Shown here one piece after another: positions 36,299 through 47,461 of a DNA stretch of 64,000 bases. Made by a program: the position numbers and the translations under genes. Within the stretch, counting starts at the first letter, position 1; each line of letters starts with the position of its first letter. The notes below the pieces were generated by a model. It was not told the DNA's origin, did no database searches, and saw only the letters and a list, made by a program, of their open reading frames with translations. This DNA is from Symsagittifera roscoffensis (lineage: Eukaryota > Xenacoelomorpha > Acoela > Convolutidae): the NCBI RefSeq assembly GCF_963678635.1, contig NC_087065.1, forward strand, positions 70,701,573 to 70,765,572, given 5' to 3'.

Positions 36299-36490
36299 AA
36301 CATTTTTCTAGTTTATTACCTCCACAGTCCACATTCTTATAGCCATTATTGCAGCTCAATTTAGCTGATTGGTCGTAAATTGTAAATATAATTTGCAGTG
36401 AGCCATTTCGCAGTTCCAAAATTCATCCTATTTAGTTTTTCGTATGATATGTTAACCAGTTAACTACCTGCACAGTCCACAAGCTCAATC
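36299..36490 (+). repeat. R1 copy 2, right part (resumes after the insertion)
   Basis: It matches copy 1 from 8,808 onward ('aacattttt', 'gtttattac.tccacagtcc', 'gccattattgcagctcaat', 'aatataatttgcag.gagccattt'). Together with 10,370-11,404 this reconstitutes one R1 copy. Confidence 0.7.
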
Positions 36491-37380
36491 CCATTCGGGT
36501 TTAAAATTAAAAGGGTGTTAAGATAATCCTGGGTCAACTCATATGCTGGTTCAGGCTACGCCAGCTGTGCCAACCGATCAGAAAGCCTGCAATTTTGAGT
36601 GTATATATTTTGTAAGAAACCGCATTCAAAAACGTTAATTTAACAGATGTGCAAAAAGTGCCGTCCATTTTTTTATTTTGTAAAACTTGATTAGAGACAC
36701 CTGATACATAGTTTTGCGACAGATGAGAAAACTATCTCTCTATCCTCTTTACTATCTCTCTCCCTCCTCTTTTTTTGTCTCTCTGTCTCTCAAGCACGAA
36801 TAGAAAACAGACGAATTAAACGACTGGCAATAACCCGAATACGAACAGAAAACAGACAACTTGAAAGACAAACTACATTTCGTGCGATAAAGAATTTTTT
36901 GAGACGCTTTTTGGAATTTCACGATTGTTTAAAAACACTCGTTACTTCTCCAATTCAGCGGTTCTTAAAACTGCGTAATCTAAAAAGTTTCGACAAACTA
37001 TGTTAACACATAGCCAACATGTGCCATTCGACCAGAAGGACTTCGAAAAATGCACGTCGTGAATGAATTTCAATTCGAGCAGTTTAGGCGTACGATCTGT
37101 TGATTTCGAAGACCAGCAATTTTGAAGTCTCACTGGTGAAACTGAGCGAATTTGGAGGGGCCAATTTGGGTTGACGTAATTATTTTAGTTGTTCGATTTA
37201 GGCGTGAATGAGACAATTTTTATTTTCGCAGCATTTGAAACCGCAAAAAAACAGAAAAGAATACAGACGTAAGAACAATATAGAGGACGATTTAAAATAC
37301 AGTCGATAATACTTGAAAAAGAGCGCTTCAATTTGTAATAATTCAGCAGCTACAGTCGTTACAGAGCCATTCCCGAGAAC
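36491..37380. other. Region between R1 and the LTR array
   Basis: It contains a CT-rich simple-sequence tract (about 36,731-36,790, CTCTCT and CCTCT repeats) and otherwise A/T-rich sequence without coding signal. The last 20 bases are purine-rich and may be the polypurine tract of the array element. Confidence 0.4.
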
Positions 37381-37400
37381 CAGGAAGGAAAACAGGAAAA
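37381..37400 (+). promoter_or_regulatory. Candidate polypurine tract before LTR1
   Basis: A nearly all-purine 20-mer, beginning AGGAAGGAAAACAGG after one C, sits directly before the TG start of LTR1. If real, LTR1 is the 3' LTR of a lost left-hand element as well as the 5' LTR of the array. Confidence 0.4.
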
Positions 37401-37402
37401 TT

Positions 37403-37927
37403 TGCTACCCTTTCAGGTCGTGAAGAAAACGCTTCCTCATGAGGATTCAAGAAGTCAGAAGGGTGCCGAAAAGCATCTCAACATGTTTTTTGAAATAACA
37501 CTTTAGCTTCCCGGAATACCCTGAGGTGAACTTAATTTTATCACAATCAATTTCATATTATGAGAAGCTAGGATTTGAGGGGAAAGGGTTGATACAACTC
37601 ATCTAGAAATGATGATTTTATCCAATTAAAAAAGAACAATAGTAACATGATAATTAGGTAGTAGCCCTGTGTTTAGGAGGGACCTCGTGGTCAGGGGATA
37701 CTGAGACCCAGCCAGGAGCTCACTATTATTTTCGCATATAACTTGGTTAATTTGGGCGGTTTGGCCGATAACCCTGAAGTTGAAATGATTTTGTCGACCC
37801 GATATTACGAAGACTTCACATTAAACTTTGGTAGAGAAGGTAGAAATCATAAGGAGCTGTGATTAGACGCCAGTCAGTCGTTTTAGAACCTAGCTTCATC
37901 ATCGGTACGTATTTCCGGAAAGTAACA
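37403..37927 (+). repeat. LTR1 of the second family
   Basis: About 525 bp, TGCTAC...GTAACA. It was defined by similarity to 46,905-47,434 on the left and by the PBS ten bases after its right end. The terminal GTAACA resembles the GTTACA end of the giant element LTR. Confidence 0.6.
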
Positions 37928-37937
37928 TATACTTTAA

Positions 37938-37952
37938 TGGTGCTCCTGGGTG
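37938..37952 (+). promoter_or_regulatory. Primer-binding site after LTR1
   Basis: TGGTGCTCCTGGGTG, one base different from the PBS of the giant element (T for C at position 4). It starts ten bases after the LTR end. Confidence 0.65.
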
Positions 37953-39712
37953 ATATTCTCTTAACATCATGATCAAAGAACCTGTAAACAAAAACGCTCT
38001 GCGCCGAGTGGATGAACAAAAAACTGATTCGAGCCAAATCATTTCTGAGAATTGTGAGAACGGCCATTTTGAACCAGAAAAGTGAAAAAAGACAGAACAA
38101 ACGAAGACGCCGATAAAACAAGTTGAAAAAAGCCAGAGAAAAAGCGAATCCTCTTATCGTGACGATTGGAAACAATAAAACATTTAGCTGGAGCAGATAA
38201 GAAGAACGGAGGCTTCAGTGGGACAGCCGAAATGGATCCGTACTCTCCCATACCACGAAATTGGAGAGATAAGAGCGTTATCTCAGGAGGAGAACGGAAT
38301 TGGAGGCGCGGTGCCCAGAGACTGTGTGAACTATCAAACTTACTTTTTAGCTGCTGTGATGCCCTGAATAATTAAATCAACTCCGATTTTATTTAGTATT
38401 TCAAAGCATGAGTAGCCAGAGAGAGGATAGCATTAGTATATAACTAAAAACATGATAATTAATGGATTCTGAGCCGTGTTTTTATTAGTAGTCACGTAGT
38501 CTGGGGATTTGGGACCCAAATATGTGGTAATTTTTGAATGCAAACGAAAGCTGATCAAAAGTCGTTTGACTGATGGCCTAAAAATGGTAACTTTTTACAG
38601 AGCCCTTAACCGACCAGAAAATTAACTGGCTAGGTCTAGACGTTGAAAAACGAGTAGAATTAAGGTAACTGACGCCTGCCAGTCGTCAATAGGTGCCTTT
38701 TCTACGCTCAAGTTACAGTGGTTCGGAACGCGGAAGAATTCCGAAATCCCCGATTTAACTTTTTTAACAAAGTTAAGACCGAAAATTCACGTATCGCAAA
38801 GGGTGGGGGATCAGCCGTTCCTCAGTTCCCTGAGCGGTATAGGACCAAAAACACCATATCAAAAATATACACGGAAACAATCAAAAAGTAGTATTGTTTC
38901 TAAGAGAAAAACAAAAAAAAACTATAAAAACAAAAACAGATAAAAACATTCAAAAAAAGTAGAAATCATCATTACAGACGAGATGTGATCTGACCGTTCC
39001 GTTCGTTTTTGCTAAATATTGTTGTTATAGGCAGTTATATCAAACATGATTGTTACGGTCAAAATTTTGATATGTTCTGGTGACTGTATTGTAGGGTTGT
39101 CATTGTATTCAGGCACGTTGAAGCTAATTTGCGCTGAATCCAGAAGGGTCAAGTGATTGAAGTAGAAGACTGATCCGGCAAGTTGGGTTTCGTTAACAAG
39201 TTTTGTATCCTTTTGGTATTGACGGTACGGTATCAATCTGTGGTGGGCTCGACAGTGGCTGCACTGTAGTGACCCTCCATCGAGTTCGAAATTTCCCAGT
39301 TAAGCATCTTAATTCGGATATTGAACAGACCGGCCGGGAGGGGTAAAATAAAATTAGTGCTATGATTTATACTACCCGTATTAATAATCCTACAGGGTTT
39401 TTCAATCAAAAAGACCATAAAAAGACAGGTTTTTAGGGTCAAAATACTAATATTTTCACCCCCCCCCCCCCACAAAACGCGATTTTTGAGATGTCCATAC
39501 TCTTTAAAACGGAAACGGAAAAAAGCAACCAGTTAGTGAGTTACATCGTAATTCGACTGATGTAACTAGAGAAACGGATCAAATTCAAAGCGGACGTTGT
39601 TAAAACCAGTTGTGTAGCGAAATCCGATTTTTTGTGAAATTAGAAAAACGAAACACCGCAAAATAGGGACATTTTTTGAAATCATTCAAATAGTTTGCTA
39701 TAAATTGTTGTT

Positions 39713-39890
39713 TTTTTTCTTCAATTTTGCTCTTTTCTGCAATTTTACTTTTTTTTCTAAAATTTTACTTTTTCTGCAGTTTTACTCTTTTCTTCAATTT
39801 TGCTCTTTTCTGCAATTTTACTTCTTTTTCTGAAATTTTACTTTTTTCCGCAATTTTACTTTTTTCTGCATTTTTGCTCCAGCAAGTTTT
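39713..39890 (+). repeat. Pyrimidine-rich 17-18 bp tandem repeat in block B1
   Basis: Units of the type TTTCTGCAATTTTACTT recur about ten times with TTCAATTTTGCTC variants. The same tract is present in B2 (44,187-44,345), B3 (49,240-49,412) and B4 (50,226-50,402). Long Phe/Leu/Ser open frames here are by-products of the composition. Confidence 0.7.
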
Positions 39891-41097
39891 GAAGAGTCTT
39901 TTCTGTTACACGGCCCGAAAAGTTTTCAATTTGTCATTTTAAAAGTTTCATCTTGACCCTAGAATCTGATTGGTTGAAATTAAAAGCATCGAAAGAAAAA
40001 CCTCAGGTTTTTCTACATAAACAGAAGCTCAATTAACAGTTTGATAATTTGCGCCGTATAGCAGAAAAGACCCCGAAGTGAAAGAACAAGTGTCTGCTGG
40101 CGAGAAGGGGGAGGGGAGGGGGTATATTATTAGTTGATCGTATACTAAACTCATTCAACTTTCGGGACTTTTGCTAGCACGCTGAGAGCTATATTGCGAT
40201 TTTTTTCGCAACTGATTGTTGCAATTTTGGTCAGTTTTTTCAAAAGTCTCATTATGTAATTTCGGTGCAAATGAAGAAACCGTTTAAATTCAGTGCGGAC
40301 TGGTTAAAACCAGTTGTGTAACGAAATCCAATTTTTTTGTGAAATTAGAAAAACGAAACGTCTCAAAATAGGGAAATTTTTTTTTAATGTTTCAGTTAGT
40401 ATGCAATAAATGGTTGTTTTGACAACATACACTAGTGAAACGAGAGGTTTTAAAACCTGTTTGTCGGTAACATTCCCAGTTTGATTTAGTGGTTTTATCA
40501 ATTCGGAGGGGTCCAATTAGCAGAGTTTTTGGACCATTTTTTCAGCTGACACGTTTATGATTGGGTCTTTTACAATGAACTAAAAAATATAGGCCTTTTG
40601 AGCTCAGATAAATCATTTTAAGGCCAAACGAACAAAAATTGCAGAAAAAGTTAGGCGATACCTATACGTTTGAAAATTTTCCAAATTTGGACATAAGAAA
40701 TTTGCTTGATAGCTCGAGAACAACTGGATTCATTAAGATTATTTACAAGTCCAGTAGATCCGAAATAAAGCAAGCCTAATTTTTTTCTTTATATTTTTCA
40801 GCAAAATACCGGTTTTGAAGATAGTCCCTTCCGGGTTTAAAGTTTTTTTTTGGAAAATCCTTATACCCTACCAAACGGTAGCAACGGATCAATAAAGCAT
40901 TATTACGTTGTTCTAGACGAGAAGGAATGGTTAAGGGACCTTGAAATTATTGAACAAGTCGAACTTGGCCGGTTAGTAGACCCCTTCTTTCCAAGGGAAA
41001 ATGTTAAATTAGCAGCTTAGCTTCAATCGGGAGGATCCAAAGTCAAAACAAACCCTTACTAGTCAGTCAATTTTGCGTAAAATAGATGTAAGGCCGT

Positions 41098-41396
41098 ATC
41101 CAGATGGGTCTGGGTACGTTTTTTCCCAAGGGTCCCATTTTAGCCAATCCGAAAGGGTACTGTTTTTGCCCATCCGGAGGCGTGATTTCGTCAATCCAGA
41201 AGGGTCCCAAATTGCCAACTCGCAAGGGTCCCAATCCAGACGGGTCCCATATTTTGCCAACTCGGAGAATAAAGTTTTTGCCCATCCGCAAGAATCCCAT
41301 TTTGCCAACTCGGAGGGTCCCAATCCGGAGGGATCCCAAATGTCTGCTTTTTCGGAAGAGTCCCTGAATGCCGATCGGGAAGGGTCTAATTTTTAA
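41098..41396 (+). repeat. Imperfect GGGTCCCA-type minisatellite in block C1
   Basis: Repeated phrases GGGTCCCAATCC and TTGCCAACTCG with a spacing near 30 bp, open in several frames on both strands. The counterpart in C2 is at 45,085-45,390. It occupies the same leader position as the CTTGGGAC minisatellite of the giant element. Confidence 0.65.
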
Positions 41397-42199
41397 CGAA
41401 CGTAAGCGTAGTGGTCCTAAGACGTACGTATACGAGAGCAAGACATGTAGTGGACATAAATTAGGATACTAGGACAAATAGGCAGAACGACCAAGACAGG
41501 AAATTTCTGACTGCACTGGTAACTTGCCTTTAAATAGAAACTAAAAAAGACGATAATTTGACCTTAACAGGCCTAAAACCGGAGATTCGCGACTGTAGGT
41601 CTAATCGATAACAGAAATACGAAACTGACTTACTTCGGTGTGGAATCTGGAACTGATTTTTTGGGAGGATTGGTTGCCTTGAGAGTTTTAGTAGGTCTAG
41701 CTCGGGCAATCCGAAGGCAGATAGATAATAAAAAACACATTGGGTGCAGTAATTGTCCACTTTAGAGAAAGATACTGCCTTCAAGTTTTGTCTGTTTAGT
41801 GAAGAACTAAACAAGAAAGCTATTTCTTTAAAGACCAGTTTGATTATTCAGTTGCGGTAGACCAACCGCAACTCACATGCGTTTTTTCGATTCTTTCTTC
41901 TTCAAGTTGAATATTTTTTCCTTTTTTTAACCTTTTGTTCTAAATTAGTTATTGAATTCATTATCTTTCAAACATCCGGACATCATCTGACTGTTCTAAA
42001 TTTTTATTTAACAATCTATATCTCATTGCTGTGCATGAATTGGAGAAACGCTGTACTGTGATAAATTAATCAGATTTGTGGTTCATTGTTATTTAAAGCT
42101 TTGGAACATTTTTAAGTTCTGTTGTTATTATTGGTTGTCAGACAACAAAACGATAATAAGCAAATCAAGTTAATGAGCAACAATTAGTAATAGGTCAAG

Positions 42200-42307
42200 A
42201 TGAGTCTAGACAAGTCTAGGATACCTAAGCTGGGAGATAAGTCAACAAAGTGTATAACGAAGGAACAAAGGAATACAATGAATGACCCTTTTGTGAAAAA
42301 AAATTAG
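42200..42307 (+). CDS. Short conserved peptide at the gag start of the second family, copy C1
   Basis: A 35-residue frame starting MSLDKSRIPKLGDKSTK, identical in layout to 46,181-46,288. It resembles the start of gag in the giant element (MRRSRVPVLEKRSS). The TAG may be the original end of a leader peptide or a fixed nonsense change. Downstream sequence to 42,600 looks like decayed coding DNA. Confidence 0.4.
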   Translation: MSLDKSRIPKLGDKSTKCITKEQRNTMNDPFVKKN

Positions 42308-42883
42308 GATACTCGAAACAAGAAGGGGAAGAGAGTTTCAGGCGAAACGGTTGAAACAAGGAATCAAAAAACCTCGACCGAAGATGCAGCAGAACCTGGA
42401 ACCAAAGGGAGCGGGACCAGGTGATTCACGAGTGCTGCTTCGACCGGGACTTTGCTGCTTCAACCGGGAATCTTGAACGGGAACAAATTTCGGAACTGTC
42501 AGATGTTTCAATTGAAAAACCAGCGGTGGAAAGCTCCCCTACTGACCATACCATGATGCAAGAGGAGCCGAAGGCGGCTACATCGTGTTAGTTCTCGGAC
42601 CAACTGAAAAAAAAAGAGTTTGTTTTTTTTTTTTCATTTACCACGGGGGCAGGGACCGGTGATGAGTACGACAATCAATCACGAAGAGGGAGACAAAAAC
42701 TAGAGAAATTGATGACTTTGGATCCTAATTGAGCTGCGACATTTCAACCCATGAAGATATGGTGCCTGTTAACATGGAGAACGGCTCTTCCGATCAGTTT
42801 GATACGGTCAGAGATATGAGCACGTTTTCGAATGTGATGCAATATTATAGTGCAATCCATTTTGCCTGACAACACTCAATTCT

Positions 42884-43330
42884 GACACGCAAGCAGAAGC
42901 GACTAGGGCCACGAGGCTAGGGAATACACTGAGAGAATTGGATGCACAGTACGATGGACCTTCTAGAATTTCATCTAGCACCAAACTGCCTGTCACAAAA
43001 AAGGTGACGCCATCACTAGTGAATCCATTGGCCGATGACATGGTATCAAAAGAAGAGGCCCTGACTAGGAGCAAGGATAGCATGGGTGAGCAACTTGAAC
43101 AGATTTCCAACAGAAGGATTGAACTAGGGAGGGAGTTGTTTACATTGAGTGAAAGCTTGCGAGAGGAGATACATAGCAACAAACAGGAGGTCAGTCAAAG
43201 CGAGAAGAGCGTAAAGGAGAGGACTGATGAACACTTGGCCAGATCCTTGTCAAGAATGACGCGGGAGACCTTTCCAAGGGAGCAACGGTTGAGAGAAGAC
43301 ATGGAGCAAGTTCGGAGTCAACAAGATTAG
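42884..43330 (+). pseudogene. gag fragment with coiled coil, second LTR family
   Basis: The frame runs through 'LGNTLRELDAQYDG' and a long charged helix ('LEQISNRRIELGRELF', 'SLREEIHSNKQEV') and stops at 43,330. Composition and heptad-like spacing match the coiled-coil part of gag in the giant element (15,762-16,080). No capsid or zinc knuckle follows; the next sequence is block B2. It is treated as a truncated gag. Confidence 0.5.
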
Positions 43331-46180
43331 ACTCTTGGGACTCTCGATGCTAGGATAGACACAATATAAATTCACAGCAACATTTTCTGAAAAGAAAGTA
43401 CATTGTTCACAAGTTTCAAACGGAAATAAAAACAGAATAGATCATGAATCTTTCTACCAAAGTAACATGGTTCCGTTCGTTTTTGCTAAATATTGATGTT
43501 ACAGGCAGTTATATCAAACATGATTGTTACGGTCAAATTTTTGATATGTTCTGGTGACTGTACTGTAGGGTTGTCATAGTATTCAGGCACGTTGAAGCTA
43601 ATTTGCGCTGAATCCAGAAGGGTCAAGTGATTGAAGTAGAAGACTGATCCGGCTTGTTGGGTATCGTTAACAAGTTTTATATCCTTTTGGTATTGACAGT
43701 ACGGTATCAATCTGTGGTGGGCTCGACAGTGGCTGCACTGTAGTGACCCTCCATCTAGTTCGGAATTTCCCAGTTAAGCATCTTAATTCGGATATTACGA
43801 ACAGACCCGGAGGGGTAAAATAAAATTAGTGCTATGATTTATACTACCCGTATTAATTATCTTACACCGTTTTTCAATCAAAAAGACCATAAAAAGACAG
43901 GTTTTAGGGTCAAAATACTAATATTTTCACCCCCCCCCACAAAACGCAATTTTTGAGATATTCATACTCTTCAAAACGGAATCGGAAAAAAGCAAGCAGT
44001 TAGTGAGTTACATCGTAATTTGACTGATGTAACTAGAGAAATGGTTTAAATTCAAAGCGGACGTTGTTAAAACCAGTTGTGTAACGAAATTCGAATCCAA
44101 TTTTTTGTGAAATTAGAAAAACGAAACGCCATAAAAATAGGGAAATATTTTGAAATCTTTCAGTTAGTTTGCTATGAATGGTTGTTTTTTTCTTCAATTT
44201 TGCTCCTCTCTGCACTTTTGCTTTTTTTTCTCAAATTCAACTTTTTCTGCAGTTTTACTCTTTTCTTCAATTTTGCTCTTTTCTGCAATTTTACTTCTTT
44301 TTCTGAAATTTTACTTTTTTCTGCATTTTGCTCTAGCAAATTTCGAAGAGTCTTTTATGTTACACGGCCCAAAAATTCTTCAGTTTGTCATTTTAAAAGT
44401 TTCATCTTGACGCTAGAATCAGATTGGTTGAAATGAAAAGCAGCGAAAGAAAAATCTCAGGCTTTTCTACGGAAACAGAAGCTCAATTAACAATTTGATA
44501 ATTTGGGTCGTATAACAGAAAAGACCCCGAAGTGAAAGAACCAGTATCTGCTGGCAAGAAGGGGGAGGGGAGGGGTATATTATTAGTTGATCGTATACTA
44601 AACTCATTCAACTTTCGGGACTTTTGCGAGCACGCTGAGACGCGAAACCTATACGTTTGAAAATTTTTCAAATTTGGACAAAAGAGGTTTTGATTGATAA
44701 CTCAAGAACAACTGTATTCATTAATTTTATTTACAATTCCAGTAGATCCAAAATAAAGCAAGCTTAATTTTTTTCTTTAATTTTTTTTAGCAAAACAGCG
44801 GTTTTGAAGATAGATCCTTCCGGGTTTAAATTTTTTTTGGAAAATCCCTATACCCTACCAAACCGTAGCAACGGATAACTAAAGCATTATTACGTTGTTC
44901 TAGACGAGAAGGAATGGTTAAGGGACCTTGAAATTATTGAACAAGTCGAACTTGGCCGGTTAGTAGACCCCTTCCGTTTAATGGAAAATGTTAAATAAGC
45001 AGCTTAGCTTCAATCGGTAGGGGTCCGAAGTCAAAACAAACCCTTACTAGTCAGTCAATTTTGCATAAAGTAGCGGTAAGACCTTATCCAGATGGGTCTG
45101 GTACGGTTTTTCCCAATCCTAAGGGTCGCAATTTAGCCAATCCGAAAAGGTACTGTTTTTGCCAATCCGGAGGGGTGATTTCGTCAATCCAGAAGAGACC
45201 CAAATTGCCAATTCGCAAGGGTCCCAATCCGGACGGGTCTCACATTTTGCCAACTCGGAGAATAAAGTTTTTGCCCATCCGCAAGAATCCCATTTTGACA
45301 ACTCGGAGGGTCCAAATCCGGACGGATCCCAAATTTCTGCGTTTTCGGAAGAGTCCCTGAATGCCGATCGGGAGGGGTCTAAATTTTTACGAACATAAGC
45401 GTAGTGGTCCTAAGACGTACGTATACGAGAGCAAGACATGTAGTGAACATAAATTAGATACTAGGACAAATAGGCAGAACGAGTAAGACAGGAAACCTCT
45501 GACTGCACTGGTAACTTGCTTTTAAATAGAAACTAAAAAAGACGATAATAAGACCATAACAGGCATAAAACCGGAGATTCGCGACTGTAGGTCTAATCGA
45601 TAACAGAAATACGAAACTGACTTACTTCGGTGTGGAAATCGGAACTGATTTTTTGGGAGGATTGGTTGCCTTGAGAGTTTTAATAGGTCTAGCTCGGGCA
45701 AACCGAAGGCAGATAGGTAATACAATACACATTGGGTGCAGTAATCGTCCACTTTAGAGAAAGATACTGCCTTCAAGTTCTGTCTGTTTAGTGAAGAACT
45801 AAACAAGGAAAGCTCTTTTTAAAGACCAGTTGATTATTCAGTTGCGGCAGACCAACCGCAACTCACATGCGTTTTTTCGATTCTTTCTTCTTCAAGTTGA
45901 ATATTTTTTTTCCTTTTTTTAACCTTTTGTCCTAAATTAGTTAGTGAAACTAATCAACATCATCTGATTGTTCTAACTTTTTATCTTTCAATCTATATCT
46001 CATTGCTGTGCTTGAATTGGAGAAACGCTGTACTGTGATAACTTAATCAGATTTGTGGTTCATTGTTATTTAAAGCTTTGGAACATTTTTAAGTTCTGTT
46101 GTTATTATTGGTTGTCAGACAACAAAACGATAATAAGCAAATCAAGCAAGTTAATGAGCAACAATTAGTAATAGGTCAAG

Positions 46181-46288
46181 ATGAGTCTAGACAAGTCTAG
46201 GATACCTAAGCTGGGAGATAAGTCAACAAAGTGTATAACGAAGGAACAAAGGAATAAAATGAATGACTCTTTTGTGAAAAAAAATTAG
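46181..46288 (+). CDS. Short conserved peptide at the gag start, copy C2
   Basis: Second copy of the frame at 42,200 with only a few changes in its DNA. Conservation of the frame in two diverged copies is mild support for a real peptide or gag N-terminus. Confidence 0.35.
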   Translation: MSLDKSRIPKLGDKSTKCITKEQRNKMNDSFVKKN

Positions 46289-46904
46289 GATACTCGAAAC
46301 AAGAAGGGGAAGAGAGTTTCAGGCGAAACGGTTGAAACAAGGAATCAAAAATCCTCAACCGAAGATGCAGCAGAACCTGGAACCAAAGGGAGCGGGACCA
46401 GGTGATTCACGAGTGATGCTTCGACCGGGACTTTGCTGCTTCAACCGCGAATCTTGAACGAGAACAAATTTCGGAACTGTCAGATGTTTCAATTGAAAAA
46501 CCAGCTGTGGAAAGCTCCCCTACTGACCATACCAAGATGCAAGAGGTGCCAGGGAAGGCGACTATATTGTCCTAGTTCTCGCAATGACTGAAAAAAAAAG
46601 AGTTTGGCGTTTTTTTTTTTCATTTACCCCGGGGGCAGGAACCGGTGATGAGTACGACAATCAATCACGAAGAGGGAGACAAAAACGAGAAAACTTGATG
46701 ACTTTGGATCCTAATTGAGCTCCGACATTTCAACCCATGAAATTATAGTGCCTGTCAACATGGAGAACGGCTCTTCCGATCAGTTTGATACGGTCAGAGA
46801 TAAGAGCACGTTTTTGATTGTGATGCAATATTCTAGTGCATTCCATTTCGCCTGACAACACTCAATTCTGACACGCAAACAAAAGCGACTAGGGCCACAA
46901 AATT

Positions 46905-47434
46905 TGCTACCCTTCCAGGTCTTGCGGAAAACGCTTCCTCATGAGGATTCAAGAAGTCAAAAGGGTGCCGGAAAGCATCTCAACACTATTTTTGAAACAA
47001 CATTTTAGCTTCCCGGAATACCCTGTGGTGAACTTAATTTTATCACAATAAATTTCATATTATGAGAAGCTAGGATTTGAGGGGAAAGGTTTGATACAAC
47101 TCTTTTAGAAATGATGATTTTGTCCAATGAAAAAAAAAACAATAGTAATATGATAATTAGGTAGTAGCCCTGTTTTTAGGAGCGACCTCGTGGTCAGGGG
47201 ATACTGAGACCCAGCCTGGAGCTCACTATTTTTTTTTGCATATAACTTGGTTAATTTGGGCGGTTTGGCCGATAGCCCTTAAGTTGTAATAATTTTGTCG
47301 ACCCCATATTAGGAAGACCTCACATTAAACTTTGGTAGAGAAGGTAGAATTCATAAGGAGCTGTGTTTAGACGCCAGTCAACCGTTTTAGAAGCTAGCTT
47401 CATCATCGGTACGTACTTCCGGGCGAAAGTAACC
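46905..47434 (+). repeat. LTR2 of the second family
   Basis: About 530 bp, homologous to LTR1. It is preceded by gag DNA rather than a purine tract: the junction with C2 is 'agggccacaaaat' followed by TTGCTACC. The internal region has therefore been deleted up to the LTR. Confidence 0.6.
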
Positions 47435-47446
47435 TATATACTTTAT

Positions 47447-47461
47447 TGGCGCTCCTGGGTG
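47447..47461 (+). promoter_or_regulatory. Primer-binding site after LTR2
   Basis: TGGCGCTCCTGGGTG, identical to the PBS of the giant element over all 15 bases, although the flanking sequences differ. Confidence 0.7.

Noticed and set aside
39447-39480. CRISPR-like or origin-like reading of the C-run and repeated blocks at 39-50 kb
   Set aside because: The repeats are kilobase-scale leader blocks of an LTR family, not short spaced repeats. The genome is eukaryotic.
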